Source: Megaera sp965229545 (GTDB lineage Bacteria > Pseudomonadota > Alphaproteobacteria > Rickettsiales > Rickettsiaceae). From it: 64,000 nt of DNA. Below the pieces are notes generated by a model. That model worked only from the letters and a program-made list of their open reading frames with translations, did no database searches and had not been told where the DNA came from. Numbering within the stretch: the stretch's first letter is position 1; every line of letters begins with the position of its first letter. The position numbers were made by a program, and so were the translations under genes. Below, piece after piece: positions 30,564 to 40,005 of the stretch. The DNA is taken from positions 744,001-808,000 of the forward strand of contig OZ245887.1 of NCBI GenBank assembly GCA_965229545.1, in the 5' to 3' direction.

Positions 30564-32564
30564 GAGCGGGCTGTTAAGTCGCTCAGATACTAGTAGGTGA
30601 AAGTCCTACCTCGGCAATTAGTGGTTTGGCCGAGTAGCTATGGCGTACGTATGGATAGTGATTGAAATGCGGAAGCAACGCTGACTAACGTGTCCCCAGA
30701 CCCAAACCGTGGGAACGAGCAAATATACAGACCGTAACGAGAGTGAACCTTAGTAAGTCTCGTAAATGTTAGTCACACAAATATGTTGGGAGAGTGTGAT
30801 GTAGGGTGATTCCGCTGAGCCTTTAGAATGGGGGCGAAAGCCAGTGTTTACTAATGGATTAACCATTAACTGAAGTTAGTATAGGAATTCGGGATATAGA
30901 GGATGGTATGTATAGAAAGTATTTGAGGGAAACAGTCGAGACCTCACCCTGTCGCAGATAACTCACTGCGTAACGGAAAGTATAAGGCCGCCCGCTGAAA
31001 TCTGGAAGAAAGCAGGAATGAGGAGTCGGAGGAGTTCATAGTACCAGCAATGTATAAGACAACAAAACTTATACTAGGGAAGGGGCTCTACTTTAACTAT
31101 GTTTATAATGAAAGAGGTATTAAGTGATTGCGAAAGCTATAAACACTCAAGAAAATATACGGGTACTTCAGCGTAAACTTTACCAAGCTGCCAAAGTTAA
31201 TCCAAGACGCAAATTTGGTGTGCTTTATGACAAGATGTATAGGCAAGATATTCTTATGCAATCTTGGAAGAAAGTAAAAGCGAATAAGGGAACACCAGGT
31301 GTAGATGAACAATCCATATCTTATATAGAAGAAGATATTGGAGTGGACGTCTTTCTAAACGAAATTAAGGATAGCTTAATAAGCAAAACTTATAAGCCTG
31401 CCCCAGTAAAAAGGGTATATATCCTTAAATCTAATGGGAAACAAAGACCCATAGGTATACCTACAATTGCAGACCGTGTAGTGCAAACATGTATGAAACT
31501 AGTTATTGAACCAATATTCGAAGCGGATTTTAAAGACTTCTCATATGGGTTTAGACCTAAGCGAAGTGCACATATGGCTCATAGAGAGATATATAAATAT
31601 CTCAACTATGGATGCAGATATGTCATTGATGCAGATGTAAGTAACTATTTCGACACTATAACTCATGACATACTTTTGAAGGCAATCAACAATAGAATTA
31701 CTGATAACTCTATTGTTAGATTGATAAAACTCTGGTTGAAGGCGGGTGTAATGGAAGATATGCAAATTAGAAAGCAAATAACGGGTACGCCGCAAGGTGG
31801 AGTTATTTCTCCGCTACTTGCAAACCTTTATTTACACTATCTGGATACAGCTTGGGAAGAAAAGGGGTTTAATAAGAAAGGGCATGACGCACATATTGTT
31901 CGCTATGCAGATGATTTTGTGGTGCTGTGCTCAAGAAGCCCCGATAAATACTTAAAGGAAGTAAATAATGTTATGAAAAATCTAAAACTTGAACTGAATG
32001 TAGATAAAACGAAAGTGATTGATACAAGACATGAGAGTTTTGATTTTCTTGGATTCCGCTTTGTGAGACAAGCCTCAAAAAGAACAGGAAAACTCAAAAC
32101 ATATTACTATCCGACAAACCAAGCTATGAAAACTGTCAAAGAGAAAGTTCGAGAAACAGTAAGGACAAGGCAACATTGGTTATTGCCTGAACTTATAGAA
32201 AAGAAACTAAACCCAATAATTAGGGGGTGGGCGAACTACTTCAAAGGTGGAAACTCTAGAGAACACTTTAGGAGGATAGATAGGTACATTACAATGACAC
32301 TATGTATAATGTTGAGGAAGAAACATAAGAAACGAGCAAAAGGATGGAGAGACTATCCTCCTTCATGGTTTTATAATAATCATGGTCTATACAAGTTGGC
32401 AGACCAAGTAATTGTAGGAAATGAGGCGTCAAGATATGCAAGATAATTATGTGACTATAATGCAGTGGGTGAAAGTTATCGGAAAGCCGTGTAAGGGAAA
32501 ACTTTACGCACGGTTTGACGAGGGGTCGCTGAGGAGATTACTTCAAATCAGAGACCTACTCTAC
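30564..32564 (+). mobile_element. group II intron with its own reverse transcriptase
   Basis: A structured 5' region of about 560 bases begins near GAGCGGGCTG and precedes an intron-encoded protein (31124-32446). Downstream, domain V is visible at about 32482-32518 (AAGCCGTG...GAAA...CACGGTTT hairpin). Domain VI follows (GGTCGCTGA / TCAGAGACC), ending at CTACTCTAC near 32564. The 5' boundary is estimated to within a few bases. Since RT, domain V and domain VI all look intact, the element may still be active. Confidence 0.85.
31124..32446 (+). CDS. ltrA: group II intron reverse transcriptase/maturase
   Basis: A 440-residue intron-encoded protein that helps splicing and reverse-transcribes the intron into new sites. 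RT blocks are clear: KSNGKQRPIGIPTIADRVVQ, SYGFRPKRSAH, TPQGGVISPLLANL and the catalytic YADD at 261-264. The maturase X domain follows (GWANYFKGGNSREHFRRIDRYI). It ends without a clear HNH endonuclease domain. The first usable start may be a little downstream of 31124, which opens with a non-ATG codon (TTG or GTG type). Confidence 0.92.
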   Translation: MIAKAINTQENIRVLQRKLYQAAKVNPRRKFGVLYDKMYRQDILMQSWKKVKANKGTPGVDEQSISYIEEDIGVDVFLNEIKDSLISKTYKPAPVKRVYILKSNGKQRPIGIPTIADRVVQTCMKLVIEPIFEADFKDFSYGFRPKRSAHMAHREIYKYLNYGCRYVIDADVSNYFDTITHDILLKAINNRITDNSIVRLIKLWLKAGVMEDMQIRKQITGTPQGGVISPLLANLYLHYLDTAWEEKGFNKKGHDAHIVRYADDFVVLCSRSPDKYLKEVNNVMKNLKLELNVDKTKVIDTRHESFDFLGFRFVRQASKRTGKLKTYYYPTNQAMKTVKEKVRETVRTRQHWLLPELIEKKLNPIIRGWANYFKGGNSREHFRRIDRYITMTLCIMLRKKHKKRAKGWRDYPPSWFYNNHGLYKLADQVIVGNEASRYAR

Positions 32565-32788
32565 ATACTTTATTGCCGAAACAGCTACATATAGAAGACC
32601 CCTAGCTTAACTAGGTTTAGATTTTGTTAACGATGGTGCGAGCATCGATAGCCTCTTAAATCTATAAAAAATACATCGCTTAAGCAAGAAAATTTTGCAT
32701 GTAATGAAAATTTTGTTTTTAATTTGAAATGTAATAGAGTACTCTAAAGTTGGTTGTATGTTCATCTAAAAATCAGGTGTTTAAATTT

Positions 32789-33313
32789 ATGGAATTAAAA
32801 AATGAGATAAGAGATTACATACAGGAATTAGCTACTGATTGTTATGAAGATTATTCTCTTCAAATAAAGAAAATATTAAAAAAACTTAAATTATCATACT
32901 TTGAAGGTAGTTTTGATGATGACACAATAAGCGGTGTTCTGATGAGAAACAAAGATAGTGATTCGTATGAAATTATTGTAAACGACAAGCATTCTTTAAA
33001 AAGGAAACGTTTTACAACAGCGCATGAAATAGGACATTATATTTCTTTTTTAAAAAATAGTTATTCTAAGAAATGGTTGGAGGATAATGGTTGTTTTGAA
33101 GATCATTTGTTTTTTCGAAAAGATAGCGACCAATTGAGTGCTGAGATAGAAGCCAATGAAATAGCAGCAGAGTTGCTTATGCCCAAAAAAGTGATTTCTC
33201 AGTTTTTTTATGAGGGTAAAACAGTTGATGAGATCTCTCAAATATTTATAGCTTCTGCGGAAGCAGTATCAGTTCGTCTTATTACACTAGGATTTTTAAA
33301 AGCAATATGGTAA
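32789..33313 (+). CDS. ImmA/IrrE-family metallopeptidase
   Basis: About 174 residues from ATG 32789; the frame is open to 32750 without a convincing start. The zinc site is H79-E80-x-x-H83 in FTTAHEIGHYISF. The downstream EIEANEIAAELLMP is the family's third-ligand region. ImmA/IrrE peptidases usually cleave a cognate repressor or antitoxin, often encoded next to them. No XRE-type repressor is visible; instead the partner gene is a small membrane protein that overlaps its last codons. Bases 32601-32788 hold two short hairpins (for example CCTAGCTTAACTAGG) and no gene. Confidence 0.88.
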   Translation: MELKNEIRDYIQELATDCYEDYSLQIKKILKKLKLSYFEGSFDDDTISGVLMRNKDSDSYEIIVNDKHSLKRKRFTTAHEIGHYISFLKNSYSKKWLEDNGCFEDHLFFRKDSDQLSAEIEANEIAAELLMPKKVISQFFYEGKTVDEISQIFIASAEAVSVRLITLGFLKAIW

Positions 33314-33552
33314 AAATCAATAATAAAAAAGGCGGTAATCCTGATTCATATGTTAATCATATGACTCTATTATGTTCAATAACATTTTTTGTTATAGGAG
33401 CAATTATAATAGTTGTTTTATGTAGATTACCGCAAGCTACTTTAGTAAAAGTTATAGATAATATAAGTTATTTTGTTAGTGGTTTTAGTCTTGGAATTGC
33501 CATTTATCCTATTTTCAATCATTTTAAAAATCTTATTGTAAAAAAAGAATAA
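33307..33552 (+). CDS. small two-helix membrane protein
   Basis: An 81-residue protein whose ATG lies within the last codons of the ImmA/IrrE gene (7-base overlap), so the two are very likely translated together. Two hydrophobic helices are clear (about 19-38 and 50-68), with basic ends (KINNKKGGN and NLIVKKE). No signal or known domain is recognised. The overlap suggests a functional pair: a membrane protein whose level or cleavage is governed by the peptidase, or a membrane toxin. That role is inference. Confidence 0.6.
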   Translation: MVKINNKKGGNPDSYVNHMTLLCSITFFVIGAIIIVVLCRLPQATLVKVIDNISYFVSGFSLGIAIYPIFNHFKNLIVKKE

Positions 33553-33568
33553 GCAGAGCATATAAATC

Positions 33569-34234
33569 ATGGACTATCAAGCATCTTGCCGGTATTCAAT
33601 CAGATTAATAGACAAGTTAAAATCACTGGATACTAAAAATGTATTAGATTTTGATTTAATCAATAAAGCTATTTATTGGGCTAAGAAATACCATGGTAAT
33701 CAAAAAAGAAAGAGTGGTGAGGCATATTACACCCATCCGCTAGAAGTAGCTTATATAATTTCTGATTACAAGCTAAAAACCGATGTAATAGTAGCTAGTA
33801 TATTGCACGATATAATAGAAGATACCGAAGTTACTGCTGGTATGATTTTGGATAATTTTGGATGGAGAATAACTGAAATGGTTGACATACTTACCCGTGA
33901 TAGACCAGATGGAAGTAAGTTAAGTGTAGAGGAGGTATTAAATAACGCTTATCAAAAACAAGATGAAGAAGTACTGCTAATAAAGTTATTTGATAGGTTT
34001 CATAACATGCAGACTATTGCTTGTATGATTGACGATAAAAAGAATAAAATCTCTGAAGAGACCATAAAAGAGTTACTTCCTATAGTCTGCATGCTAGACT
34101 TAAGAAGTACTGAGGAGAAATTAGCAATATTGTGTAATAATATAACAGGGACTCTCAATTTAGATTGTTATAATTTTTTAAAAGAAAAGAGTAATTCCTT
34201 CCAGCTTCCTTTTCTAAATCTGAAAAGTGATTAA
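33569..34234 (+). CDS. RelA/SpoT-type HD domain hydrolase (stand-alone)
   Basis: A 221-residue protein with only the (p)ppGpp hydrolase domain of SpoT. All metal and catalytic residues are present: H56 (YYTHPLEVA), H80-D81 and E84-D85 (SILHDIIEDTEV), and D142 in KLFDRFHNM. No synthetase, TGS or ACT domain follows. Rickettsiae carry several split spoT-like genes, many on mobile islands. Its 3' end overlaps the convergent MFS gene by 80 bases. It lies 16 bases after the small membrane protein and may be its operon partner. Confidence 0.87.
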   Translation: MDYQASCRYSIRLIDKLKSLDTKNVLDFDLINKAIYWAKKYHGNQKRKSGEAYYTHPLEVAYIISDYKLKTDVIVASILHDIIEDTEVTAGMILDNFGWRITEMVDILTRDRPDGSKLSVEEVLNNAYQKQDEEVLLIKLFDRFHNMQTIACMIDDKKNKISEETIKELLPIVCMLDLRSTEEKLAILCNNITGTLNLDCYNFLKEKSNSFQLPFLNLKSD

Positions 34235-35486
34235 TTGAAACTATATACAATAATGCTATTGGCAATAATATTATATATAGACCATAGTTTCCACAAGAAT
34301 CAAGACATAGAACAATTCCAAAAGATGTAATACAATACATGACAGCTTTTGCTGTAGAGTATATTGTAGCTGTATAAGTAAATCTCTTTAAAACAGGAAA
34401 ATGAGAATAAATTACTGGTATGATTGTAAATGAACTAGGGTATATTAATAGCATTACTACTTGTAATAAAATAACATCCTCTGATGAGTTTATGCTGTTA
34501 CATAAAAATGGCATACACAGGGTAAACACAGCAAACAAGAAAGCTTTTATTTTACAAAGAATGATGGGATTTATTTTAGAGACTAAATAAACAAAAAAAG
34601 CAGCTTGAACTGTTAGCAATATAGTTAAATAAAAATTATGTTTTATGATCATTTCTGAGCTATATCCATACTGATTTTTTAAGACATGAGCGAAATGAAT
34701 ATATACCAAATAAAAAACAACAGGCCAAGTAGCCTCTATTCCAAAATAACCCAAGATAGTTTTTTTATTTGTTTTATTTTGACTATAATACTTATTCAAA
34801 ATGCTAGAATCTTTTGTTACATTCGCTAATCTTTTTTTTGCATCAACATATTCTCGTGTTTCTTTTAATAATGTTCTTGCAAACAAACCTATAACCGCAA
34901 CCACAGCTCCCATTCCAAAAGCAGCTCTCCAATTAAAACCTATTGAATATACTAAGCTTGCAATTGCAAGGGCAGCAAGCCCACCAACCGCTGATATTAA
35001 TCCTATTAATGCTACTACCCAATATTTATTAGGGTAAGGTATTAACTCTGTTAGATACAGACTCGCTCCTGTGAACTCTGCTGCGCAACTCATGGACTGT
35101 ACTACTCTGCATACAGTTAATATTATTGATGCTGTTATTCCTATTTGAGCGTAGGTTGGTAGGTTGGCTATAAGAATACAGGAAAGAGACATTATTGCCG
35201 TTGATAACATCACAATTTTCTTTCTACCAAACTTATCACCCAAATATCCAAAAAATAATGAACCAATAGGTAGTAGTATAAATGTACTGGAAAATGTTGC
35301 AGCAGAAAGCAGAGAAGTTATAAAAGGATCTGTAGGCGGAAAAAATAATTCATTTAATAATATAATCATGTGTACATAAAGCATTAAGTCAAAAAACTCG
35401 AGAAACGTACCTATAGACAATAATCCTACAGCTTCTTTCTGCTCCCTAGTAAGACTTCTCTGCTCTAATGCTTGCATATATCCCAT
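34155..35486 (-). CDS. MFS transporter, ProP-like
   Basis: A 12-helix permease of 443 residues in the metabolite:H+ symporter (ProP) family. Typical motifs are GTFLEFFDLMLYVHM in helix 1, GYLGDKFGRKKIVMLST in the first cytoplasmic loop and LPTYAQIGI. ProP paralogues are greatly expanded in Rickettsia and are common cargo of amplified mobile islands, where substrates are unknown. The last 80 bases overlap the HD hydrolase gene on the opposite strand. It begins 4 bases after the stop of the omptin-like gene. Confidence 0.88.
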   Translation of the reverse strand: MGYMQALEQRSLTREQKEAVGLLSIGTFLEFFDLMLYVHMIILLNELFFPPTDPFITSLLSAATFSSTFILLPIGSLFFGYLGDKFGRKKIVMLSTAIMSLSCILIANLPTYAQIGITASIILTVCRVVQSMSCAAEFTGASLYLTELIPYPNKYWVVALIGLISAVGGLAALAIASLVYSIGFNWRAAFGMGAVVAVIGLFARTLLKETREYVDAKKRLANVTKDSSILNKYYSQNKTNKKTILGYFGIEATWPVVFYLVYIHFAHVLKNQYGYSSEMIIKHNFYLTILLTVQAAFFVYLVSKINPIILCKIKAFLFAVFTLCMPFLCNSINSSEDVILLQVVMLLIYPSSFTIIPVIYSHFPVLKRFTYTATIYSTAKAVMYCITSFGIVLCLDSCGNYGLYIILLPIALLYIVSINHFSDLEKEAGRNYSFLLKNYNNLN

Positions 35487-35490
35487 ACAT

Positions 35491-36456
35491 TCAAAAATGA
35501 TACCTTATACCACCACTTATAAACGAAGAAAATAGAGATAATTTCTTCAAATCTTTTGAAAGAGTTGTGTTATTAGCAAGAAAAGCTTTATCTTTTCCTT
35601 TAGTCATGGATAATTTTTTAATTCCAAGGTTAACTCTTAAATCTAGATTATTACTGTGTTTATATAATAACTCGTTATCAAAGCTAGCTCCTATTCCTAA
35701 AGCTTTATGTACAAAACTAGGATTGTGTTGGAAGTCATCCCTTAAAACCCAGTTTGCTTGTCCATATAGGAAAAATAAATACAATTTTACTGTTGGAATA
35801 ATTGAGAACTTATCATTAAAAGAATAATTCATTGAAGCTCCTAACCATGGAGAATAATTACTAAAATTATATCTTGTTACTAACTGAGATTTAGGATATA
35901 TACGCCCTAGCTTATCGATATTACTAATATTTTGATTACGTAATCTATTAATTGAGTAATGCACCCCATAGCTTTGCATTCTGCATTTACTGTAATCTAT
36001 ACCCATACAGTAAGTAACCAAAACTGGAGTTATATTTTGAGAAAATCCGATAGCTCCTGATAAATCAAACGTATTACCCTTGACAGATGAAAAAGCCTTT
36101 GAAAATTCTCCTATATTATCCCAATCTGAATCTTGATTTCTACTCTTTGGAAGGATATAACCGTATTTTAATTGCCCCTGAAAACTGAATTGATTTCCTT
36201 CTGGCTGCATTTCTATTTTTATCCCAGTTTCAGATATATGATTTTTCCATGTAAGTTCTGAATTTTTTTTACTATTAGTAGAGTTAGCCTCTGGTATTGA
36301 CCATCGAAAAACGTCATACCTATAACCCGCAAAAGGCGTAATGATAAACTTTTGCGTTTTACCTACTGCCTCCTCATCTGCTTTACAGGCTGTTGATAGT
36401 GCTAGTGAGGTAATAATTATAAAATAACAGACAAAACTTTTAAAATTAGAGTACAC
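35491..36456 (-). CDS. omptin-like outer-membrane beta-barrel
   Basis: A 321-residue exported protein with a signal peptide (about 1-26) and a barrel-type C terminus (FISGGIRYHF). Several segments resemble omptin proteases: SELTW near residue 66 (OmpT SQLDW), D109-S-D111-W (the first catalytic Asp pair), and a later Trp/Asp/His loop WVLRDDFQHN (about 236-245). In OmpT the second dyad is Asp-x-His. Here the spacing is D241-F-Q-H244, so the Asp may be displaced. It could be a divergent protease or a non-catalytic barrel. It appears to share a transcript with the MFS gene. Confidence 0.5.
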   Translation of the reverse strand: MYSNFKSFVCYFIIITSLALSTACKADEEAVGKTQKFIITPFAGYRYDVFRWSIPEANSTNSKKNSELTWKNHISETGIKIEMQPEGNQFSFQGQLKYGYILPKSRNQDSDWDNIGEFSKAFSSVKGNTFDLSGAIGFSQNITPVLVTYCMGIDYSKCRMQSYGVHYSINRLRNQNISNIDKLGRIYPKSQLVTRYNFSNYSPWLGASMNYSFNDKFSIIPTVKLYLFFLYGQANWVLRDDFQHNPSFVHKALGIGASFDNELLYKHSNNLDLRVNLGIKKLSMTKGKDKAFLANNTTLSKDLKKLSLFSSFISGGIRYHF

Positions 36457-36759
36457 TTGTGTTAGTTAGATTAATTTTTTAATGGTTATTAAGTTTAAGC
36501 TATAAAATATAAAATGATTAATCAATAAAATTTTTAAAAAATTTTCTCCCCTACCTCCCAAAAAAATCAAAAACACCCCCCTTATTAATATAAATATGTT
36601 ATATTTATGTTTTTTAATAATGAAACTGCACTTAAAATGCTTAATAATCAAGGTTTTACTAGTAGTGAACATCTGATAGTATATTACAAGTTCTTTGCTT
36701 TTTATCTATTTATTTTTTCTTTTACAAAAAATAAATATGACGATTAAGCATTACTACTT

Positions 36760-36957
36760 AACGCGAGTTGCCAATTAATTGATAGCAGCACAGCTAAGCT
36801 TTATAAGCCTGTTAAGGTGATTTGTAATATTAAAAAAGCTCAATAACAGTCATTTTTACAAAATATGCTTTTATAAGAAACATTTTAATAACAAGCTTTA
36901 CCTGTAACCAGCTTTAAATATAGCTTTCACCAGTATAATTAATTGGCAACTCGCGTT
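36760..36957. mobile_element. MITE-like element with 21-bp terminal inverted repeats
   Basis: The left end AACGCGAGTTGCCAATTAA is mirrored exactly at the right end (36937-36957), with ACTT directly repeated on both outer sides. The interior of about 155 bases has no coding frame. Size, perfect TIRs and a 4-bp target repeat fit a non-autonomous insertion element. No copy of a transposase with these ends is in the window. The rest of the gap from 36457 to 37106 is very AT-rich and shows no gene. Confidence 0.75.
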
Positions 36958-37106
36958 ACTTACACCTTACAATCCTTTACAAACAATAGCATGAAAATCT
37001 ATAAAACATTTTTATCACACTCTAAATAAATTTCTATATTCAATACAGGTTTAAGAATATACAATACATGAATCACTAACAGTTCTATTCTCTAAAGTTA
37101 TAGTTA

Positions 37107-38239
37107 TTACTCCGGCCTTTAAATATTGAACTAACATTAGAAAAATGATATAATGATATTGTATCAAGAGTAATAACAAAATGTCTAATAAAAAATTATC
37201 ACCAAGCGATCTCAAGATATTAAGAAAGAAAGCAGTGGAAGCAATAGTTATACATGGAATAAGCAAGAAACAAGCATCTATTACCTTTGGGTTTTCTAGG
37301 AGTTCTATATGGAAATATCTTAAAGAGTACAAAATTTCTAAGGAAGAAAGCTTTCGCTATAAGAAGCGAGGAGTAAAGGTAGGAACAGGATCTAAAATCA
37401 GTAAAAATCAAGAAGAGGAATTAAAATCTAAAATTTTATCACATACACCTGATGAATTGGGAATGGATTATACGTTATGGAATAGTAAAGTGGTACAAGA
37501 ATATATAGAATCCAATTACCTTTATCAGTATAACAGGCGTTCTATAAGAAAAATTATGAATAGATTGGGTTTTACGTCTCAAAAACCAATTAAATCAGCC
37601 TATCAACGTAATCCAGAGAAGATAAAAGAATGGTTAACAGTCACATATCCAGAAATCAAGTCTCGTGCAATGAAAGAAAGTGCTAGAATTTATTGGGGAG
37701 ATGAAATGGGGATACAATCAACAGATAATCGAGGTAAAACATATGGTCTTAAAGGCAAGACCCCAGCAATCAAGAGAAGTTGGCTCAAGATTTAAATGTA
37801 ATATGCTAGCTGCTATTAGTCCGCAAGGGTTTATGAACTGGATGGTATTTGAAGATAATTTTACCAGCAAAAAGTGTATTGAATTTTTAGGTAGACTGAT
37901 CAGATAAATTAAGCAGAAAATATTTTTGATATTAGATAATCATAGAGTGCATCACAGTAAAAAGGTAAAAGCTTATGTAGAAAGACATAAGGACAAGCTA
38001 GAATTGTTTTATTTACCACCATATTGTCCTGATATGAATCCACAAGAACTTGTAAACCAAGATGTCAAAGCTAACTCCAATAATTTTCGAGTACTAAAAT
38101 CAGTAAAAGATTTAACAATTAATGTACGGTCCTATTTAACACAAATTCAGTTTAATGGTATAAAAATTCAAAATTATTTTAAAAAGAAAGAAATAGCTTA
38201 TGCTACTATATAATGTTCAATATTTAAAGGCTAGAGTAA
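37107..38239 (+). mobile_element. IS630-family element, full length, defective
   Basis: 1133 bp with TTACTCC and GAGTAA ends and TA at both sides (37105 and 38240). The transposase frame starts at 37181 and would end at 38213. It is broken by an extra T near 37784 (AGTTGG instead of AGTGG) and by an in-frame stop near 37906 where other copies read CAG ACA AAT. The first 200 residues and the ends are normal. Confidence 0.93.
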
Positions 38240-38873
38240 TAAATCATATTTTAAAGCGATTTATAGAAAGGTTTTTAACATGCATGAAGGGATTTATATC
38301 AATCAACGAGTCTGTCATATAGTTTGTGTAAGTTGCAAAAGGATATAGTAGAAGATACTATAAAAAAGCAACTTAAATACAGAGGAAAAAATGGCTAAAA
38401 AATTAGCAGAAAAAGAAGTAGATATAAATACTAAATTAGTCGAAGAATTACTATCAAAAGCAGATCCATCTGAATTATTTGGTCGCGGGTGGATTATTTA
38501 ATAAACTTAAAAAGCAAATAGTAGAGAGAATTCTTGAAAGTGAATTAGAACACGATCTAGGTTATTCTAAACATAGTAAGATAATCAAGAGCGATAATAA
38601 TCGTCGCAACGGCAGTTATGAAAAAACGATTATAGATGACGACGGTCATCAGATTACCGTAGATGTTTCAAGGGGACAGGGAAGGAGAATTTGAACCTCA
38701 ATTGATTCCTGAAGGAGTTAGGAGATTTAGTGGTTTTGATGATAAAGTGATTTTACTATATGCAAGATGGATGACTGTCAGTGAGATACATAGCCATTTA
38801 GAGGAGATATACCAGACCAATATTTCCAAGGACCTTATATCAACTGTCACTGACGGAGTAATAGAAGAAGTTA

Positions 38874-40005
38874 TTACTCTGGCCTTTAAATATTGAACAT
38901 TATATAGTAGCATAAGCTATTTCTTTCTTTTTAAAATAATTTTGAATTTTTATACCATTAAACTGAATTTGTGTTAAATAGGACCGTACATTAATTGTTA
39001 AATCTTTTACTGATTTTAGTACTCGAAAATTATTGGAGTTAGCTTTGACATCTTGGTTTACAAGTTCTTGTGGATTCATATCAGGACAATATGATGGTAA
39101 ATAAAACAATTCTAGCTTGTCCTTATGTCTTTCTACATAAGCTTTTACCTTTTTACTGTGGTGCACTCTATGATTATCTAATATCAAAAATATTTTCTGT
39201 TTAATTTGTCTGATCAGTCTACCTAAAAATTCAATACACTTTTTGCTGGTAAAATTATCTTCAAATACCATCCAGTTCATAAACCCTTGCGGACTAATAG
39301 CAGCTAGCATATTACATTTAAATCTTGAACCACTTCTCTTGATTGCTGGGGTCTTGCCTTTAAGACCATATGTTTTACCTCGATTATCTGTTGATTGTAT
39401 CCCCATTTCATCTCCCCAATAAATTCTAGCACTTTCTTTCATTGCACGAGACTTGATTTCTTGATATATGACTGTTAACCATTCTTTTATCTTCTCTGGA
39501 TTACGTTGATAGGCTGATTTAATTGGTTTTTGAGACGTAAAACCCAATCTATTCATAATTTTTCTTATAGAACGCCTGTTATACTGATAAAGGTAATTGG
39601 ATTCTATATATTCTTGTACCACTTTACTATTCCATAACGTATAATCCATTCCCAATTCATCAGGTGTATGTGATAAAATTTTAGATTTTAATTCCTCTTC
39701 TTGATTTTTACTGATTTTAGATCCTGTTCCTACCTTTACTCCTCGCTTCTTATAGCGAAAGCTTTCTTCCTTAGAAATTTTGTACTCTTTAAGATATTTC
39801 CATATAGAACTCCTAGAAAACCCAAAGGTAATAGATGCTTGTTTCTTGCTTATTCCATGTATAACTATTGCTTCCACTGCTTTCTTTCTTAATATCTTGA
39901 GATCGCTTGGTGATAATTTTTTATTAGACATTTTGTTATTACTCTTGATACAATATCATTATATCATTTCTCTAATGTTAGTTCAATATTTAAAGGCCGG
40001 AGTAA
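38874..40005 (-). mobile_element. IS630-family element, intact copy
   Basis: 1132 bp, ends TTACTCT / GGAGTAA, TA duplicates at 38872 and 40006. The uninterrupted IS256 copy reads GAAGTTACTACATGG at this point, so the insertion site and the TA duplication are proved directly by comparison within the window. Its transposase is intact, so this copy may be mobile. Confidence 0.96.
38900..39931 (-). CDS. IS630-family transposase, intact
   Basis: A single 343-residue DDE transposase. The N-terminal part has two helix-turn-helix regions (SDLKILRKKAVEAIVIHG; KKQASITFGFSRSSIWKYL). The catalytic core has the three acidic positions in IYWGDEMGIQS, FLILDNHRVHHSKKV and CPDMNPQELVNQDVK. IS630 enzymes cut and paste into TA, matching the flanks seen here. 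It is nearly identical to the copy at 56989. The promoter lies inside the element end. Confidence 0.96.
   Translation of the reverse strand: MSNKKLSPSDLKILRKKAVEAIVIHGISKKQASITFGFSRSSIWKYLKEYKISKEESFRYKKRGVKVGTGSKISKNQEEELKSKILSHTPDELGMDYTLWNSKVVQEYIESNYLYQYNRRSIRKIMNRLGFTSQKPIKSAYQRNPEKIKEWLTVIYQEIKSRAMKESARIYWGDEMGIQSTDNRGKTYGLKGKTPAIKRSGSRFKCNMLAAISPQGFMNWMVFEDNFTSKKCIEFLGRLIRQIKQKIFLILDNHRVHHSKKVKAYVERHKDKLELFYLPSYCPDMNPQELVNQDVKANSNNFRVLKSVKDLTINVRSYLTQIQFNGIKIQNYFKKKEIAYATI

Noticed and set aside
37181..38213. Three adjacent frames that look like three small genes
   Set aside because: They are pieces of one IS630 transposase broken by a one-base insertion and a stop codon.
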